Below, piece after piece: positions 33,166 to 42,741 of a stretch of 64,000 bases of DNA (position 1 is the first letter of the stretch; each line of letters begins with the position of its first letter). The DNA is from Papio anubis (Eukaryota > Chordata > Mammalia > Primates > Cercopithecidae): contig NC_044984.1 of assembly GCF_008728515.1 (NCBI RefSeq), positions 122,011,349-122,075,348 on the forward strand. The letters are read 5' to 3'. Under the pieces are notes generated by a model. That model made no database searches, had not been told where the DNA came from, and was given only the letters and a program-made list of their open reading frames with translations. A program made the translations under genes and the position numbers.

Positions 33166-33725
33166 AAAGAAATAAATTAATAATTGAATAAAATTATTGG
33201 GAAACTTACTGGCATGGTTAGGGTTTTTTTGTGTTTGTTTTTAAACACAGAGCAGTTGTTAGAAGGAACATTTTCATAAGAGCCTGCTCTAGGTTCAAGT
33301 CACGGTAGAACTGTAGATGCTAGATCACTCAGTCAGTAGGCTGACCCGTCGAATGACCTGTGAATGGATTCATCCCCACGTAGTCTGCCTGCATTTCTTC
33401 TGTTTATCATCGATCAGATCTTGATCCACTTTCTGTGCCTGGCAGTGTTCTAAGGTCCTGGCTCTCAACCGGGAGCCATCCAGACAAATGCTATATCTTC
33501 CCTTATGGTTCTTTTCCAGAGTATGGGCAGTCCATGAGCCTTTAGATGGTGATGAGTACTTTGGAGAAAACAATATAAAACCGGCCACTGGGAAAGAGAC
33601 CACTAGGCTGCTGGACGGGGGCTGCTTTATGCAAGTGGTCATAGAAAGGGAGTTTGAGTAGGCAGCGTGGGAGCAGAGACCCAGATGTAGAATGCTGGTG
33701 TTGCTCAAGCCAGTATCAGGAGGTG
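33166..33725. other. No gene recognised
   Basis: Mostly unique. 'cactttctgtgcctggcagtg' near 33428 may be a small L2 or MIR trace. A 120-codon minus-strand frame (33370-33732) has no recognisable motif. Confidence 0.4.
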
Positions 33726-33729
33726 AGAG

Positions 33730-33920
33730 CATTACAGACAGAGGGACTCACATGTGCAAAGGCCTCGAGGTAGCGGTAACTTCAACTGGTATGGAGAACA
33801 CACAGAAAGTCAATTGGGCTAAGCCAGACTGGTAGGAGGACAGAGAGAGGAAGAGTCATGGGGTCTTCCTCACCACGGTGTGGGTCTGGATTTATTCTAA
33901 CCATCTAACCAACAGGAGCC
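33730..33920 (-). mobile_element. L2 LINE 3' UTR relic (antisense)
   Basis: 'cacatgtgcaaaggcctcga', 'gtatggagaacacacagaaa', 'ctggatttattctaa' match the antisense L2 3' UTR order. Confidence 0.6.
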
Positions 33921-34003
33921 TCCTAGTAAACATATTTCTGGATAATGCAAATATTTTTTCAGCTTTTTCTATAGCATGGTACTGTCCAGTAGGAAAGCAA
34001 CAG

Positions 34004-34319
34004 TGAGAGAGAGGGAGAAGAGGGGGAGAGAGAGATAGAGGAGAGGGAGAGAGAGAGAGAGAAGAAGGAGAGAGAGAGAGGAGAGAGGGAGAGAGGAGGG
34101 AGGGAGAGGAAAGGGAGAGAGTGAGAGAGAAAGAGAGAGGAGAAAGGGAGTAACAAGGAGGGAGGAGAGAGAGGGAGAGAGGAGAGAGAGGGAGAGAGGA
34201 GAGAGAGAGAGTAGAGGGGGAGTGAGCAAGAGAGAGAGGAGAGGGAGAAAGAGTGAGAGGAGAAAGGGAGAGAGAGAGGAGAGAAAGAGAGGGAGAGAGG
34301 ACAGAGAGAGAGAGAGAGA
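34004..34319. repeat. Long (GA)n-rich polypurine tract
   Basis: About 316 bases, nearly all A and G on the plus strand, in gaga, ggga and gaaa variants with only occasional T or C. The 137- and 139-codon minus-strand Ser/Leu/Pro-rich frames here are artefacts of it. Confidence 0.97.
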
Positions 34320-34995
34320 CATGCCCAAGACTGCAACACTATGTCCATACAAATTAGCACACATAGAAACATGTTTTAATACCCACAATATAAATCTTTT
34401 TTATTCCCATTAAATCAATTCTGGGTTGTTTCCAGACATTGGCAGCTCCGTATTGCCTGGGTCCCACAAAGCATAGGCTGGTCACTAATGTCGTCATGCA
34501 TTTAGGGGGCAAGGCAAGGCCACTGCCGTCTTAGCTTTGACACTCACCTCCCTCAGCACAGGGGATGAGGGGCTCCAGCTCCCTTATGTCAGGTAAGAAA
34601 CCCCAAGCCCCCTCCAGGCACCCCAGCAGCAGACATGAGAGGAAGTGGCTATTCCCACCCAGGTGGGGTATTGAATAAGCATGGGTGTCTGTCCAGGAGC
34701 AGCTTTGAAAAGGCAGGAGCTAGTGGCAAGATGAGGAGGGTCTTTGGAATCTCAGGATGGTCCCATTGTGGCCCTATTACAGGTCAAATCCCCTGAACAC
34801 TTGTTCCCCAGCAAGGCTGATCTCTCCAGGAAAGGACACGTGGTTGTTCGTGACTTACACATTGAGACCGTGTGCAGGCACCACCTCCACAGCCAGACAG
34901 TGTGCTTAAACCAGTGTGCTTACTCTACTACGTACAGGAGAGACTCTGGGTCTCCAGAGCAATTTGTAAAACCTGCAGGAAGAGGAGGTAGGGTA
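34320..34995. other. No gene recognised
   Basis: Unique-looking. 'gttgtttccagacattggca' near 34427 may be a trace of an old transposon. A 97-codon plus-strand frame (34744-35037) has no recognisable motif. Confidence 0.35.
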
Positions 34996-34999
34996 AGAT

Positions 35000-35075
35000 T
35001 GTTATTATTAACAATAACAATGATTGGAATTTATTGAGCATTTACTATATACCAGGCTCTGTGCCAAGCTATTGA
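35000..35075 (-). repeat. MIR end fragment (antisense)
   Basis: 'ttattaacaataacaatg', 'tttattgagcatttactata', 'ccaggctctgtgccaagc' resemble the start of an antisense MIR (or L2 end). A short cctccttcc-type run follows. Confidence 0.5.
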
Positions 35076-35179
35076 TTCCCTCCTTCCTTCCATCCTCCCT
35101 TCCTCTATTTTCTTCCTTTGGTTCTTCCTCTATTCATTATTTCAATCAACAACCTTCATCTTTGGATCTATACATTCAA

Positions 35180-35480
35180 CAAGGCTTTGCTATGACCACT
35201 CTGGGTCAGGCACTGTTCTCAGCCTGGGGACACAGTAGCCACCATGAGGGAGACAGTCCCTGCCCTCAAGGAGCTGATGTTTGGATTGGGAAACAGACAC
35301 AGACATGAGAAGTTGCGATGATGACACATATGATGGAGAGAACACCACCAAGTAAAGGGATAGAGAGGCAGCGGTGGGTGGGGGCCATTTTAGAGAGGGC
35401 CGTTTTAGTGGGGGCCATTTAGAGTGGATGACTACTCTAGGATACCCCACCTAGGAGGAGATATCTGAACTTCAGTCAGG
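35180..35480 (-). mobile_element. L2 LINE relic (antisense)
   Basis: 'ggtcaggcactgttctcagc', 'ctggggacacagtagccacc', 'agtccctgccctcaaggagc' give a clear antisense L2 3' end. Confidence 0.75.
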
Positions 35481-35616
35481 TCAGAAGGGACCAGCCAGCA
35501 AAGGTCTGGGGGAAGATAGTCTCAGGCAGGGGGAATGATAAACACGATGGTTTGAAGCACAAGTTTGATATGTTTAAATGATTTATATAAACTTTATATT
35601 GAATAGTCATAGTAGC

Positions 35617-36145
35617 AGAAGGAAGGAAGGAAGAGAAGAAGGAAGAAAGTGAGAAAGGGAGGAAGGAAAGAAGGAAGGAGAAAGAAAAGGAGGAAGGGAG
35701 GAAGAAAAGAAGGATGAAAGCAGAGAGTGAGAAAGAAGGAATGAAGGGAGGTAGGAAGGAAGGAAGGGAGAGAAGAAAAAGAAAGGAAAGAAAGGAGGAA
35801 GGGAGGCAAGAAGAAGAAATAAAGGAAGGTGGAAGAAAGGAAAGAGATGAAAGAAAGGAAAGAGATGAAAGAAAGGAAAGAAAGAAGGAGGAAGGAAGGA
35901 ATGAAGGAAGGAAGGAAGGCAGGGAGGGAGGGAGGGAGGAAGGGAGGGAGGGAGGAAAGGAGGAAAGGAGAAAGGAAAGGAGAAGGAGGAAGGAAAGAAG
36001 GAAGGAAGAAAGCAATGGAGGAAAGGAGAAAGGAAAGGAGAAGGAGGAAGGAAAGAAGCAAGGAAGGAAGGAGGGAAGGAGGAAGGGAGGGAGAGAGGGA
36101 GGGAAGGAAGGAAGGAAGGAAGATGGGAGGGAGGGAGGGAAAAAA
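35617..36145. repeat. Very long (GGAA)n/(GAAGG)n polypurine tract
   Basis: About 530 bases of near-continuous purine on the plus strand, mostly ggaa tetramers mixed with gaaa, ggga and gaga units. Internal higher-order copies are visible, e.g. gaaaggaaagagat-type units repeated near 35834-35880. The large frames on both strands (up to 196 codons of Pro/Ser/Leu or Lys/Glu/Arg) are low-complexity artefacts. Confidence 0.98.
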
Positions 36146-36164
36146 TTGTTGTCCTAGAAGTTAT

Positions 36165-36285
36165 GAGAATTAGGTTCACCTTCTGACAGAACTTCATGCC
36201 TAACCTTGAACAAACCAGATGACCTCTTTCTGCCTCAATTTCCTCATCTATTTAGAGGGAACGATCACCCTTTCCCGTTGACCTC
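36165..36285 (+). repeat. MIR fragment (sense)
   Basis: 'ctctttctgcctcaatttcc', 'tcatctatttagagggaacg' match the MIR core. Confidence 0.65.
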
Positions 36286-37466
36286 CTAAGGCGGCTGTGC
36301 GACCCACTGTTGCACAGGCAGCTTCAGAGGCCTGCCATGCCATGGACAGACGGGCAGGATTACTGTCACTGGTGCATCACAGACTTCATTGGGACAAAGG
36401 TTTACTTGCAGCTGTTTTTGCAAAAGCGTAGATGACGGGGCCCCGTGTCCACACACAATACTGGTTTGTTTCTCTGAATGAAACCAGAAATCTAAATGAA
36501 GACTTCTTGTAAAACAAAGCAGCAACTAAATTGGATTTAGGGATTATGAATATCATTTTTCCGGGTCTCCTGCCAAATTACACAAAAGACTGAAAAATTT
36601 AATGCTTGGTTGCCTTCATGAGTGAGAAGTCATTGAAATAAATTTGAGGCCAATCAGCGTGAGTTTCATTTTCTAGCTGGTAACCCTTGAGGAAAGCGGC
36701 CAGGTTTCCTGGGCTTCTGCTCCTGTCTGTCAACGGGGAAGTAAATTCAATGATTTCGGAGACGTGGCCCAAGGCTCCCCTCCTGAAATAAGGAGTCACT
36801 CGGCGGTCTTCCGTTCTGTGGGGTTTACATGGCCCTGTGAGCTTCGACATTTACAGCGCCACTTTTGAGAGTCATTTCTAAATCCCATCATGACACATTA
36901 ACGTGGAAATTAGATTAACTCCGGGCACCCTCAATTTCTTTGAGCATTGCTGGTATAAATTACGGAGTTCAGTAACTTTATGTCTACCCTCCCTCAAGCT
37001 TCACCTGCCTTCCTGATCAAGAAAGCCACCCCTTAAATTGATCTAATAAATGAAAGCATGGATTTTTTCTTTTTTCTATCTCATCACAGGATCAGCTCAA
37101 ATCAAACATCCAAAACCATTATCCCAGGGCTCCTCTTCCAAATGGAATTTAGAGGCATTTGTTTCCAGGAGCAGCGTAACCTGAATAAATTGCTGAGCTG
37201 CTTTGGCATTCTGTTCCCAGGGATCTGTAAATAATCTCCTTTTCTTTCTCTGCAGGAGGTCTTCAGAGTCCTGTCCACACGTCATCAGCACTGTTCAGTG
37301 GTCACCTATCTGTGCAGGGCCTGAGCAGGGCGGTAGAGAACATCTGTCTTGGACCTCAATCCCTATAGACCCAGTCGTGCATTTTAGAGAAGAACACAGC
37401 TCTGGCAGCACTGCAGAGGAAAAAGCAAAGTTTACATCCTTTTTCTCTCATGGAAATAAACAAGGA
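36286..37466. other. Unique block with retained CpGs
   Basis: No repeat identified across about 1.2 kb. Between 36658 and 36963 there are 13 CpG dinucleotides outside any Alu, well above the depleted neighbourhood. A CCAAT box (gccaatcagcg, 36649-36659) and an attagattaa homeodomain-like site (36909-36918) lie inside. A minus-strand frame of 83 codons (36599-36850) overlaps but matches no family I know. The pyrimidine run ending at ctctgcag (37256) looks like a splice acceptor. Confidence 0.5.
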
Positions 37467-37730
37467 GGCCAGGGATGGTGGCTTATGCCTGCAATCCCTG
37501 CACTTTGGGAGGCCGAGGAGAGACAGAATCAATTGAGCCCAGTTCAAGATCAGCCTGGACAACATAGTGAGACCCTGTCTCTGCAAAAAAAATTATAAAA
37601 GTAAAATCCCAGCTACTGGAGAGGCTGAGGCGAGAGGATCCCTTGAGCCCAGGAGTTTGAGGCTACAGTGAGATATGATTGTGCCACTGCACTTCAGCCT
37701 GGATGACAGAGCGAGACCCTGTTTCAAAAG
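37467..37730 (+). mobile_element. AluJ-type SINE (sense), internally deleted
   Basis: Old Alu with 'caagatcagcctggacaaca', 'gtctctgcaaaaaaaat', a shortened middle where the right monomer begins at once with 'cccagctactggagaggc', and an end at 'gcgagaccctgtttcaaaag'. Confidence 0.85.
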
Positions 37731-37776
37731 AAGGAGGAGGAGGAAGAGGAGGAGGAGGAGGAGAAGGGGAAGAGAA
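37731..37776. repeat. (GGA)n microsatellite grown from an Alu tail
   Basis: gga/gaa triplets immediately follow the Alu body in place of the poly-A tail. Confidence 0.9.
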
Positions 37777-37835
37777 ACAAGACAAGAATTATTTTCTGGA
37801 ACAGACCCTTCTGCAGCAAACACACAACCTTCATG

Positions 37836-37837
37836 AT

Positions 37838-37876
<39 letters not shown>

Positions 37877-38169
37877 GTGAGGGAGTTTCACTCTTGTCAC
37901 CCAGGCTGGATTGCAATGGTGGACCTTGGCTCACTAAAACCTCCGCCTCCCTGGTTCAAGTGATTCTCCTGCCTCAGCCTCCCGAGTGGCTGGAATTACA
38001 GGTGCCTGCCACCATGCCAGCTAATTATTGGTGTTTTTAGTAGAGACAACATTTCACTATGTTGGTCAGGCTGGTCTCGAACTCCTGACCTCGTGATCTG
38101 CTTACCTCCACCTCCCAATGGGAGAGGATTACAGGCACGGGATTACAGGCATGAGCCACCGTACCCGGC
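37836..38169 (-). mobile_element. AluS-type SINE (antisense) with a (TTTA)n tail
   Basis: The poly-T end has become a TTTA array (37837-37876). The body runs to 'gagccaccgtacccggc'. An 8-bp target duplication ccttcatg lies at 37828-37835 and 38170-38177. A small internal duplication of 'ggattacaggca' occurs near 38127-38150. Confidence 0.92.
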
Positions 38170-38177
38170 CCTTCATG

Positions 38178-39011
38178 GTGATATTTACAATATGTTACTG
38201 ACTGTCAGGTTTCCGCTTAGCAATAAGCGGGCCCAGAAAATGGTTGTCTTGCAAATTAAGAATTCTTTGCAAACATAGAAAACCAAATGATTTCCCCAGA
38301 CTACTGGGGTGCTTATTAGAGAATGAGAAAGATTAAGCTTTTTCTCTCAATACAGGTGTGACCCATCATGGTTTCTGTATGTGTTTTTCTAGCAAGACAA
38401 ATGCCAGCAACTGATTGGCTTGTGTCTTGTCTCGCATCGCCTTGGAAAAAGAGTCTACTGTGTGGTCTAAGATGCAGGACAAGAAATGATGGGGTGAGCA
38501 TTAATACATCAGGAGAAATCAAAAATAGCCTTGCTGCTGTCAGGTCAATTCACACATATTCCTGCCCCGAAGTAGGACTCTGAAACGCTGCTGCAGCACG
38601 TCAGGGTGGCTTTGGATTACCATAATTTAGAAAATCATCGAATTTGTATATTAAGCTGACTCAATAGGCGTGTCTCCTTGCTCTTTCATTCGGAGAAAAA
38701 AAATAGGTGGTGAATAATTATCAAATAGAAGAAAAGCAAGTCATTCTCCATTCTTTAATTTGCAATGTTTGAATGACACAAAGAAAGGATAGTTCTTCCA
38801 GACTCTTTCTGAGAGCCCCTCTCCAATAGGTGTGTCAATGTGGAAGTGATCAGTAGGAAATGAGATCTAGTCTTCATAGACTCTGGCCATTCCTACTTTA
38901 TTTCAGTGTTTTCTGAAAGACAGCTACTCCACAGGCTTTGGGGAACAAAAGCAAGGTTTCCTATCAGATTTGCCCATCTGTGACATAGAGCCTTCTTTTC
39001 TTTATGTTTTC
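38178..39011. other. No gene recognised; unique
   Basis: Repeat-free to my eye. 38620-38780 is AT-rich with a few retained CpGs (atcgaatt, ggcgtg, ttcgga). No convincing frame. Confidence 0.4.
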
Positions 39012-39318
39012 CTGTTCTCTCTCTCTCTCTCTCTCTCTTTCTTTTATGATGCAGTCTCACTCTGTCACCCAGGCTGGAGTGCAGTGGCGCTGTCTTGGCT
39101 CACTGCAACCTCTGCCTCCTGGGTTCAAGTGACTCTCCTGCCTCAGCCACCCAAGTAGCTGAGACTACAGGCAGGCGCCACCACACCAGGTTAATTTTTA
39201 TGTTTTTAGTAGAGAGGGGGTTTCACCAAGTTGGCCAGGCTGGTCTAGAACTCCTGACCTCAAGTGATCTGCCTGCTACGACCTCCCAAAGTGCTGGGAT
39301 TACAGGTGTGAGCCATAG
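39012..39318 (-). mobile_element. AluS-type SINE (antisense) with a (CT)n tail
   Basis: A CT run (39016-39039) replaces the poly-T. The Alu body runs to 'ttacaggtgtgagccata'. The target duplication atgttttc lies at 39004-39011 and 39319-39326. An (AAC)n run (39329-39350) follows. Confidence 0.88.
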
Positions 39319-39479
39319 ATGTTTTCTAAAACAACAACAACAACAACAAAAACCTGTCCTCACTTGACAAACTCCTGAGATGAGTTTTACCTGTTGGTGG
39401 AAGCTGGGAGTGGATGAGCGAATGATGGCAGACCCAGGGCAAAGGGTGAGTGCGTTGTGCTTCAAGGCTTCCTCCAGCC

Positions 39480-39965
39480 TGGAGACATCCTCCTTTCCCA
39501 GCTCACCTGTATCCAGTCATCTGTCTTTTCATCTCTCTGTGCTGTGGTTGGCTTTTATTTCTTTCTGTCTCTTTATCTCTCTGCTCTCTCTTGGACTTCC
39601 CATCTCTCTTGTTAAAATCACTCTGGTTTCCCCACTCAGTTTCCCTCACCTCTCTCCTTCCCTCCTCTACCCTGTCCTTCTTTCCCTTGCCTTCCTTTTC
39701 TCCCTCTCCCTCTGTCTCCCTACCTGGATATCTCGGTGCCGCTATCTCTCTCCCCGGCTTGTTCTCTGTCTCTGCTTTGTTCTGTCTTTGTTTTCATTCA
39801 TGGTTATAATTTCCGCCTGTGTCTTTGGTACCTTTCTTTCTGTTTATCTGCCTTTGACTCCTTATTTAGGCACGTAGGCTCTCACTCTTTCTTTCTCTGT
39901 CTGTCTTCCCCTCTCTGTCAGTTTCTGTCTCTGTCTCCCTCTCCATTCTCATCTCCTTTCCAAAC
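39480..39965. repeat. Degenerate pyrimidine-rich (TCTCTG)-like tract
   Basis: About 490 bases strongly enriched in C and T on the plus strand, made of tctctg, cttt, tgtctc and cctc pieces. The 165-codon plus-strand frame (39380-39877) is a hydrophobic Leu/Ser/Pro/Phe-rich by-product. Confidence 0.8.
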
Positions 39966-40606
39966 ACCCAGAAAACAGATCTATCCAAGGGATTGAGAAT
40001 TAGCCAGAGACTCCAGCCAGGTCTATCCTAACTCGAGGACCTGCCAAAACCTGGCTTGCAGTGACTGCACATGAGGTTTTACTCATGCTTCGATGAAGTC
40101 ACTATTGTGGGTTTTTCTTCCAGAGAATTTCTTTCAGTGGCGCCGTCTAATCAGGTTTAGGTGTTAATTAAATAACTGCTATTTGCATCCTCATTCTGTA
40201 GCAACTTGGTGTTGTATTAAATTTTAATGTGGCCTAAGCTGGAGAAGATGAGTCCTTCAGTCAACAAAGAAGGTTGTATTAGCAGGTTACGATGTAATTA
40301 GGCAGAGCTTGACTGAAGTGCTAATAGATTCACATACAGGGAAGGAATTAGAGATGAGCACGTGTGCACTCATTATTCAGTGTAGTTGCTGGGGTCTGTC
40401 AGTAACTAGGAGCCCCCCCCCCCAGAATGAGTGGAAACACGGGCACACAAATGCACAACCGATTCATGTTGAAACTGGGGTGTTCTCCACCTTCTCCTTC
40501 CACTCTCTCCTCTGTTCTCCTGTTTCTCTGTTTTCTCCCTCCAGCATGCTCTGCGTCTCAGCTGTGTGTTTGCTGTCATCTGTCTCCATCCCTCTCTGCC
40601 TGATGG
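39966..40606. other. Unique segment with a transcription-factor-like motif cluster
   Basis: No repeat seen. Contains gttaattaaataa (40162-40174), the octamer ATTTGCAT (40181-40188), tcaacaaag (near 40261) and gatgtaattagg (near 40291), and an 11-base C run (40413-40423). This composition suggests a possible developmental enhancer. That is inference only. Confidence 0.35.
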
Positions 40607-41076
40607 TGTATTCGTTTCATGCTTCTGCTATAACAAATTACCACCCACTAGGTGACTTAAAACAACAGAAATGCATCCTCTCACAATTCTGGTGGCCAGA
40701 AACCCAAAATCAGCTTTTCAGGGCCCAAATTAAGGTGCCAGCAGGCCATGTTCCCTCTGAAAATTCTAGAGGGGATCCTTCCTCACCTCTCCCAGCTTCT
40801 GCTGGCAGCAGGCATTCCTTGGCTTGGGGTCGCTCTCTCCAGTCTCTGCCTCTATAGTCCCATGGCCTTCTCCTGGTCTGTCTGTCAAATCTTGTGCTGC
40901 CCCCCTCTTTTAAGGATGTATTGTAATTAAATCTAGGGTCCACCTGGATCATCTATGATAGTCATGCCATCTCAAAACCCCTAACTCAATCACATCTGTG
41001 AACCCTTTTTTGTCATTAAGGGGACATTTATAGGTTCCAGGGATTAAGTGTGGACATCAGTCATCAACCTACCACA
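40607..41076 (-). mobile_element. MLT1-type LTR (ERVL-MaLR), antisense
   Basis: Opens tgtattcgtttcatgcttct, has 'aaattaccacccactaggtg', 'cacaattctggtggccagaa', 'caatcacatctgtgaac', and closes 'tcatcaacctaccaca'. A full-length antisense MLT1. No clear target duplication. Confidence 0.87.
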
Positions 41077-41168
41077 AAGAGAGTTTCTGTCTGTCTTCTG
41101 TGTCTTCTCTCATCTCTAAGAAAGGGGACCTTTCAGAGGGACCCTCATCTGTTCCCTTTTGGCCCATC

Positions 41169-41470
41169 CCATAGACTGAACCGTCTCCTCCCAAAAATCA
41201 TATTTTGAAGCCCTAACCCTCTCTGTGATGGTATTTGGAGATGGGGTTTTTGAGAGATAATTAGGTTTAGGCGAGACCATGACAGTGATGTCCTCCTGCT
41301 GGAATTACTATATTTATAAAAAGGGAAGAGACACCAGCACTGTCTGCCCTGAGGCCTCCCCAGCCATGCCTCCTGGACAGCTGCAGAACTGGGGTAATTA
41401 AACCTTTTTTCTTCATAAATTACCCAGTCTCAGGTAGTTCTTTATAGCAGTACGAGAACAGATTAATACA
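41169..41470 (+). mobile_element. MLT1/MST-type LTR (ERVL-MaLR), sense
   Basis: Opens 'catagactgaaccgtctcct', then 'ttgaagccctaaccctctct', 'tgatggtatttggagatggg', 'ataaattacccagtctcagg', closing 'gagaacagattaatac'. Opposite orientation to the LTR just upstream, so an independent insertion. Confidence 0.8.
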
Positions 41471-41519
41471 CCTTCCATCCCCTCATCTTTCGTCTTGGTC
41501 AAAGTGCTGTTCATCTTTG

Positions 41520-41660
41520 TGAACCCCAGTGGGACATAGTATTACTCCTCATTTTAGAGGTGAGGAAAAGGAGACCAGTCAGACGGCTGATTTGCTGGCA
41601 TGGGATCACTCAGGAAACATGCAGTATAACTGAGCGTTGAACCCTCATCTATGACCCTTA
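41520..41660 (-). repeat. MIR fragment (antisense)
   Basis: 'ttactcctcattttagaggt', 'gaggaaaaggagaccagtca' and 'gcgttgaaccctc' follow antisense MIR. Confidence 0.5.
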
Positions 41661-42416
41661 GCTCAATGTCTCTTATGATGACCCCTCTACCTTCCCAGCA
41701 GTGAGGCCAAGGATGTGCCGCAGGGAGTGTAGTAGGGTCTATTCTGATCTCTGGCTTAGATGTGAAAAATGTGACCAGGGAAGGTGCCTTAAATTCTTCA
41801 CGATTATGTGAAAGCTGTAGAGACTCCAGGCCAGCAACCCTCCCGGAGGACTCAAGATGAAAAGGGCGCTGACTTTAGTTATGATAATGTTAGAGCGTCT
41901 TGTGGACAGCAAGGACAGGAAATTAGCCACCCCTCCCTTAAAGATGAGCTGGAACCAATGCTTTTATTCTGCTTCTTTCTGCTAGAGAAAAGCTCTCTTT
42001 CTCAGTGCATGTCTCAGTCAATGACCACCAACTGTCCCAAGCTTATATCCCTTCTTTTCATGAAGAAAGCTAAGACAGAGACTCAATGCCTAAAGCTAAG
42101 ACAGAGACTTGATGCCTACATTTCATTCCTGTCATGGACTGGCCTAGTGTGGGGCAGGTGTTCACCTATAAACCAGTCAGCATTCCAGGGCAGGCAGGAC
42201 CATGCTTTCCCTGTTGCTATTTCCAGAGAGATGGTACTAAGAAAAGGGAATTTTCTGAGGGGTGGTTAGTACAGCACTGTTTGATGACTTCACATTCTTT
42301 CAGTGGACACTGGTTGACCACTCTTAATGTTCTGGACACTAAATTGACCTCTATTTCATGGGCCTTATGGTCTCTTTAGTTTTTCTTGGTGTATTTCCTC
42401 CATCTCTCTACGGAAT

Positions 42417-42420
<4 letters not shown>
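41661..42420. other. No gene recognised; contains a 26-bp tandem duplication
   Basis: A 153-codon plus-strand frame (41808-42269) runs through here but has no recognisable domain. Part of it is the tandem duplication at 42066-42117. No other repeat identified. Confidence 0.4.
42066..42117. repeat. 26-bp direct tandem duplication
   Basis: Unit 1 (42066-42091) and unit 2 (42092-42117) both read aaagctaagacagagact and differ only at two adjacent positions after it (ca versus tg). Recent in origin. Confidence 0.95.
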
Positions 42421-42448
<28 letters not shown>

Positions 42449-42731
42449 GTGAGACGGAGTCTCGCTCTGTCGCCCGGGCTGGAGTGCAGTTGCCGGATCT
42501 CAGCTCACTGCAAGCTCCGCCTCCCGGGTTTACGCCATCTCCTGCCTCAGCCTCCCGAGTAGCTGGGACTACAGGCGCCCGCCATCTTGCCCGGCTAGTT
42601 TTTTGTATTTTTTAGTAGAGACGGGGTTTCACCGTGTTCGCCAGGATGGTCTCGATCTTCTGACCTCGTGATCCACCCGTCTCGGCCTCCCAAAGTGCTG
42701 GGATTACAGGCTTGAGCCACCGCGCCCGGCC
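42421..42731 (-). mobile_element. Young AluY of Old World monkey type (AluYR-like), antisense
   Basis: About 28 T residues followed by a nearly undecayed, CpG-rich Alu. Variants that differ from human AluY but fit cercopithecid AluYR include 'gccggatctcagctc', 'cgggtttacgcc', 'ggctagttttttgtattttt' and 'acaggcttgagcc'. A perfect 10-bp target duplication cggaataaac lies at 42411-42420 and 42732-42741. Low decay and a long intact tail mark it as one of the most recent events here. Confidence 0.95.
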
Positions 42732-42741
42732 CGGAATAAAC

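Noticed and set aside
33959..34388. Minus-strand frames of 137-139 codons rich in Ser/Leu/Pro.
   Set aside because: They are translations of the (GA)n polypurine tract and are open in several registers at once.
35476..36197. Frames up to 196 codons on both strands.
   Set aside because: Pure by-products of the GGAA-rich tract. Lys/Glu/Arg on one strand and Pro/Ser/Leu/Phe on the other are what such DNA must encode.
39380..39877. 165-codon plus-strand frame that looks like a membrane protein.
   Set aside because: Lies over a degenerate pyrimidine-rich tract. The hydrophobic Leu/Phe/Ser content follows from base composition.
41808..42269. 153-codon plus-strand frame.
   Set aside because: No recognisable motif, it runs across a recent 26-bp duplication, and it has no clear splice or promoter context.
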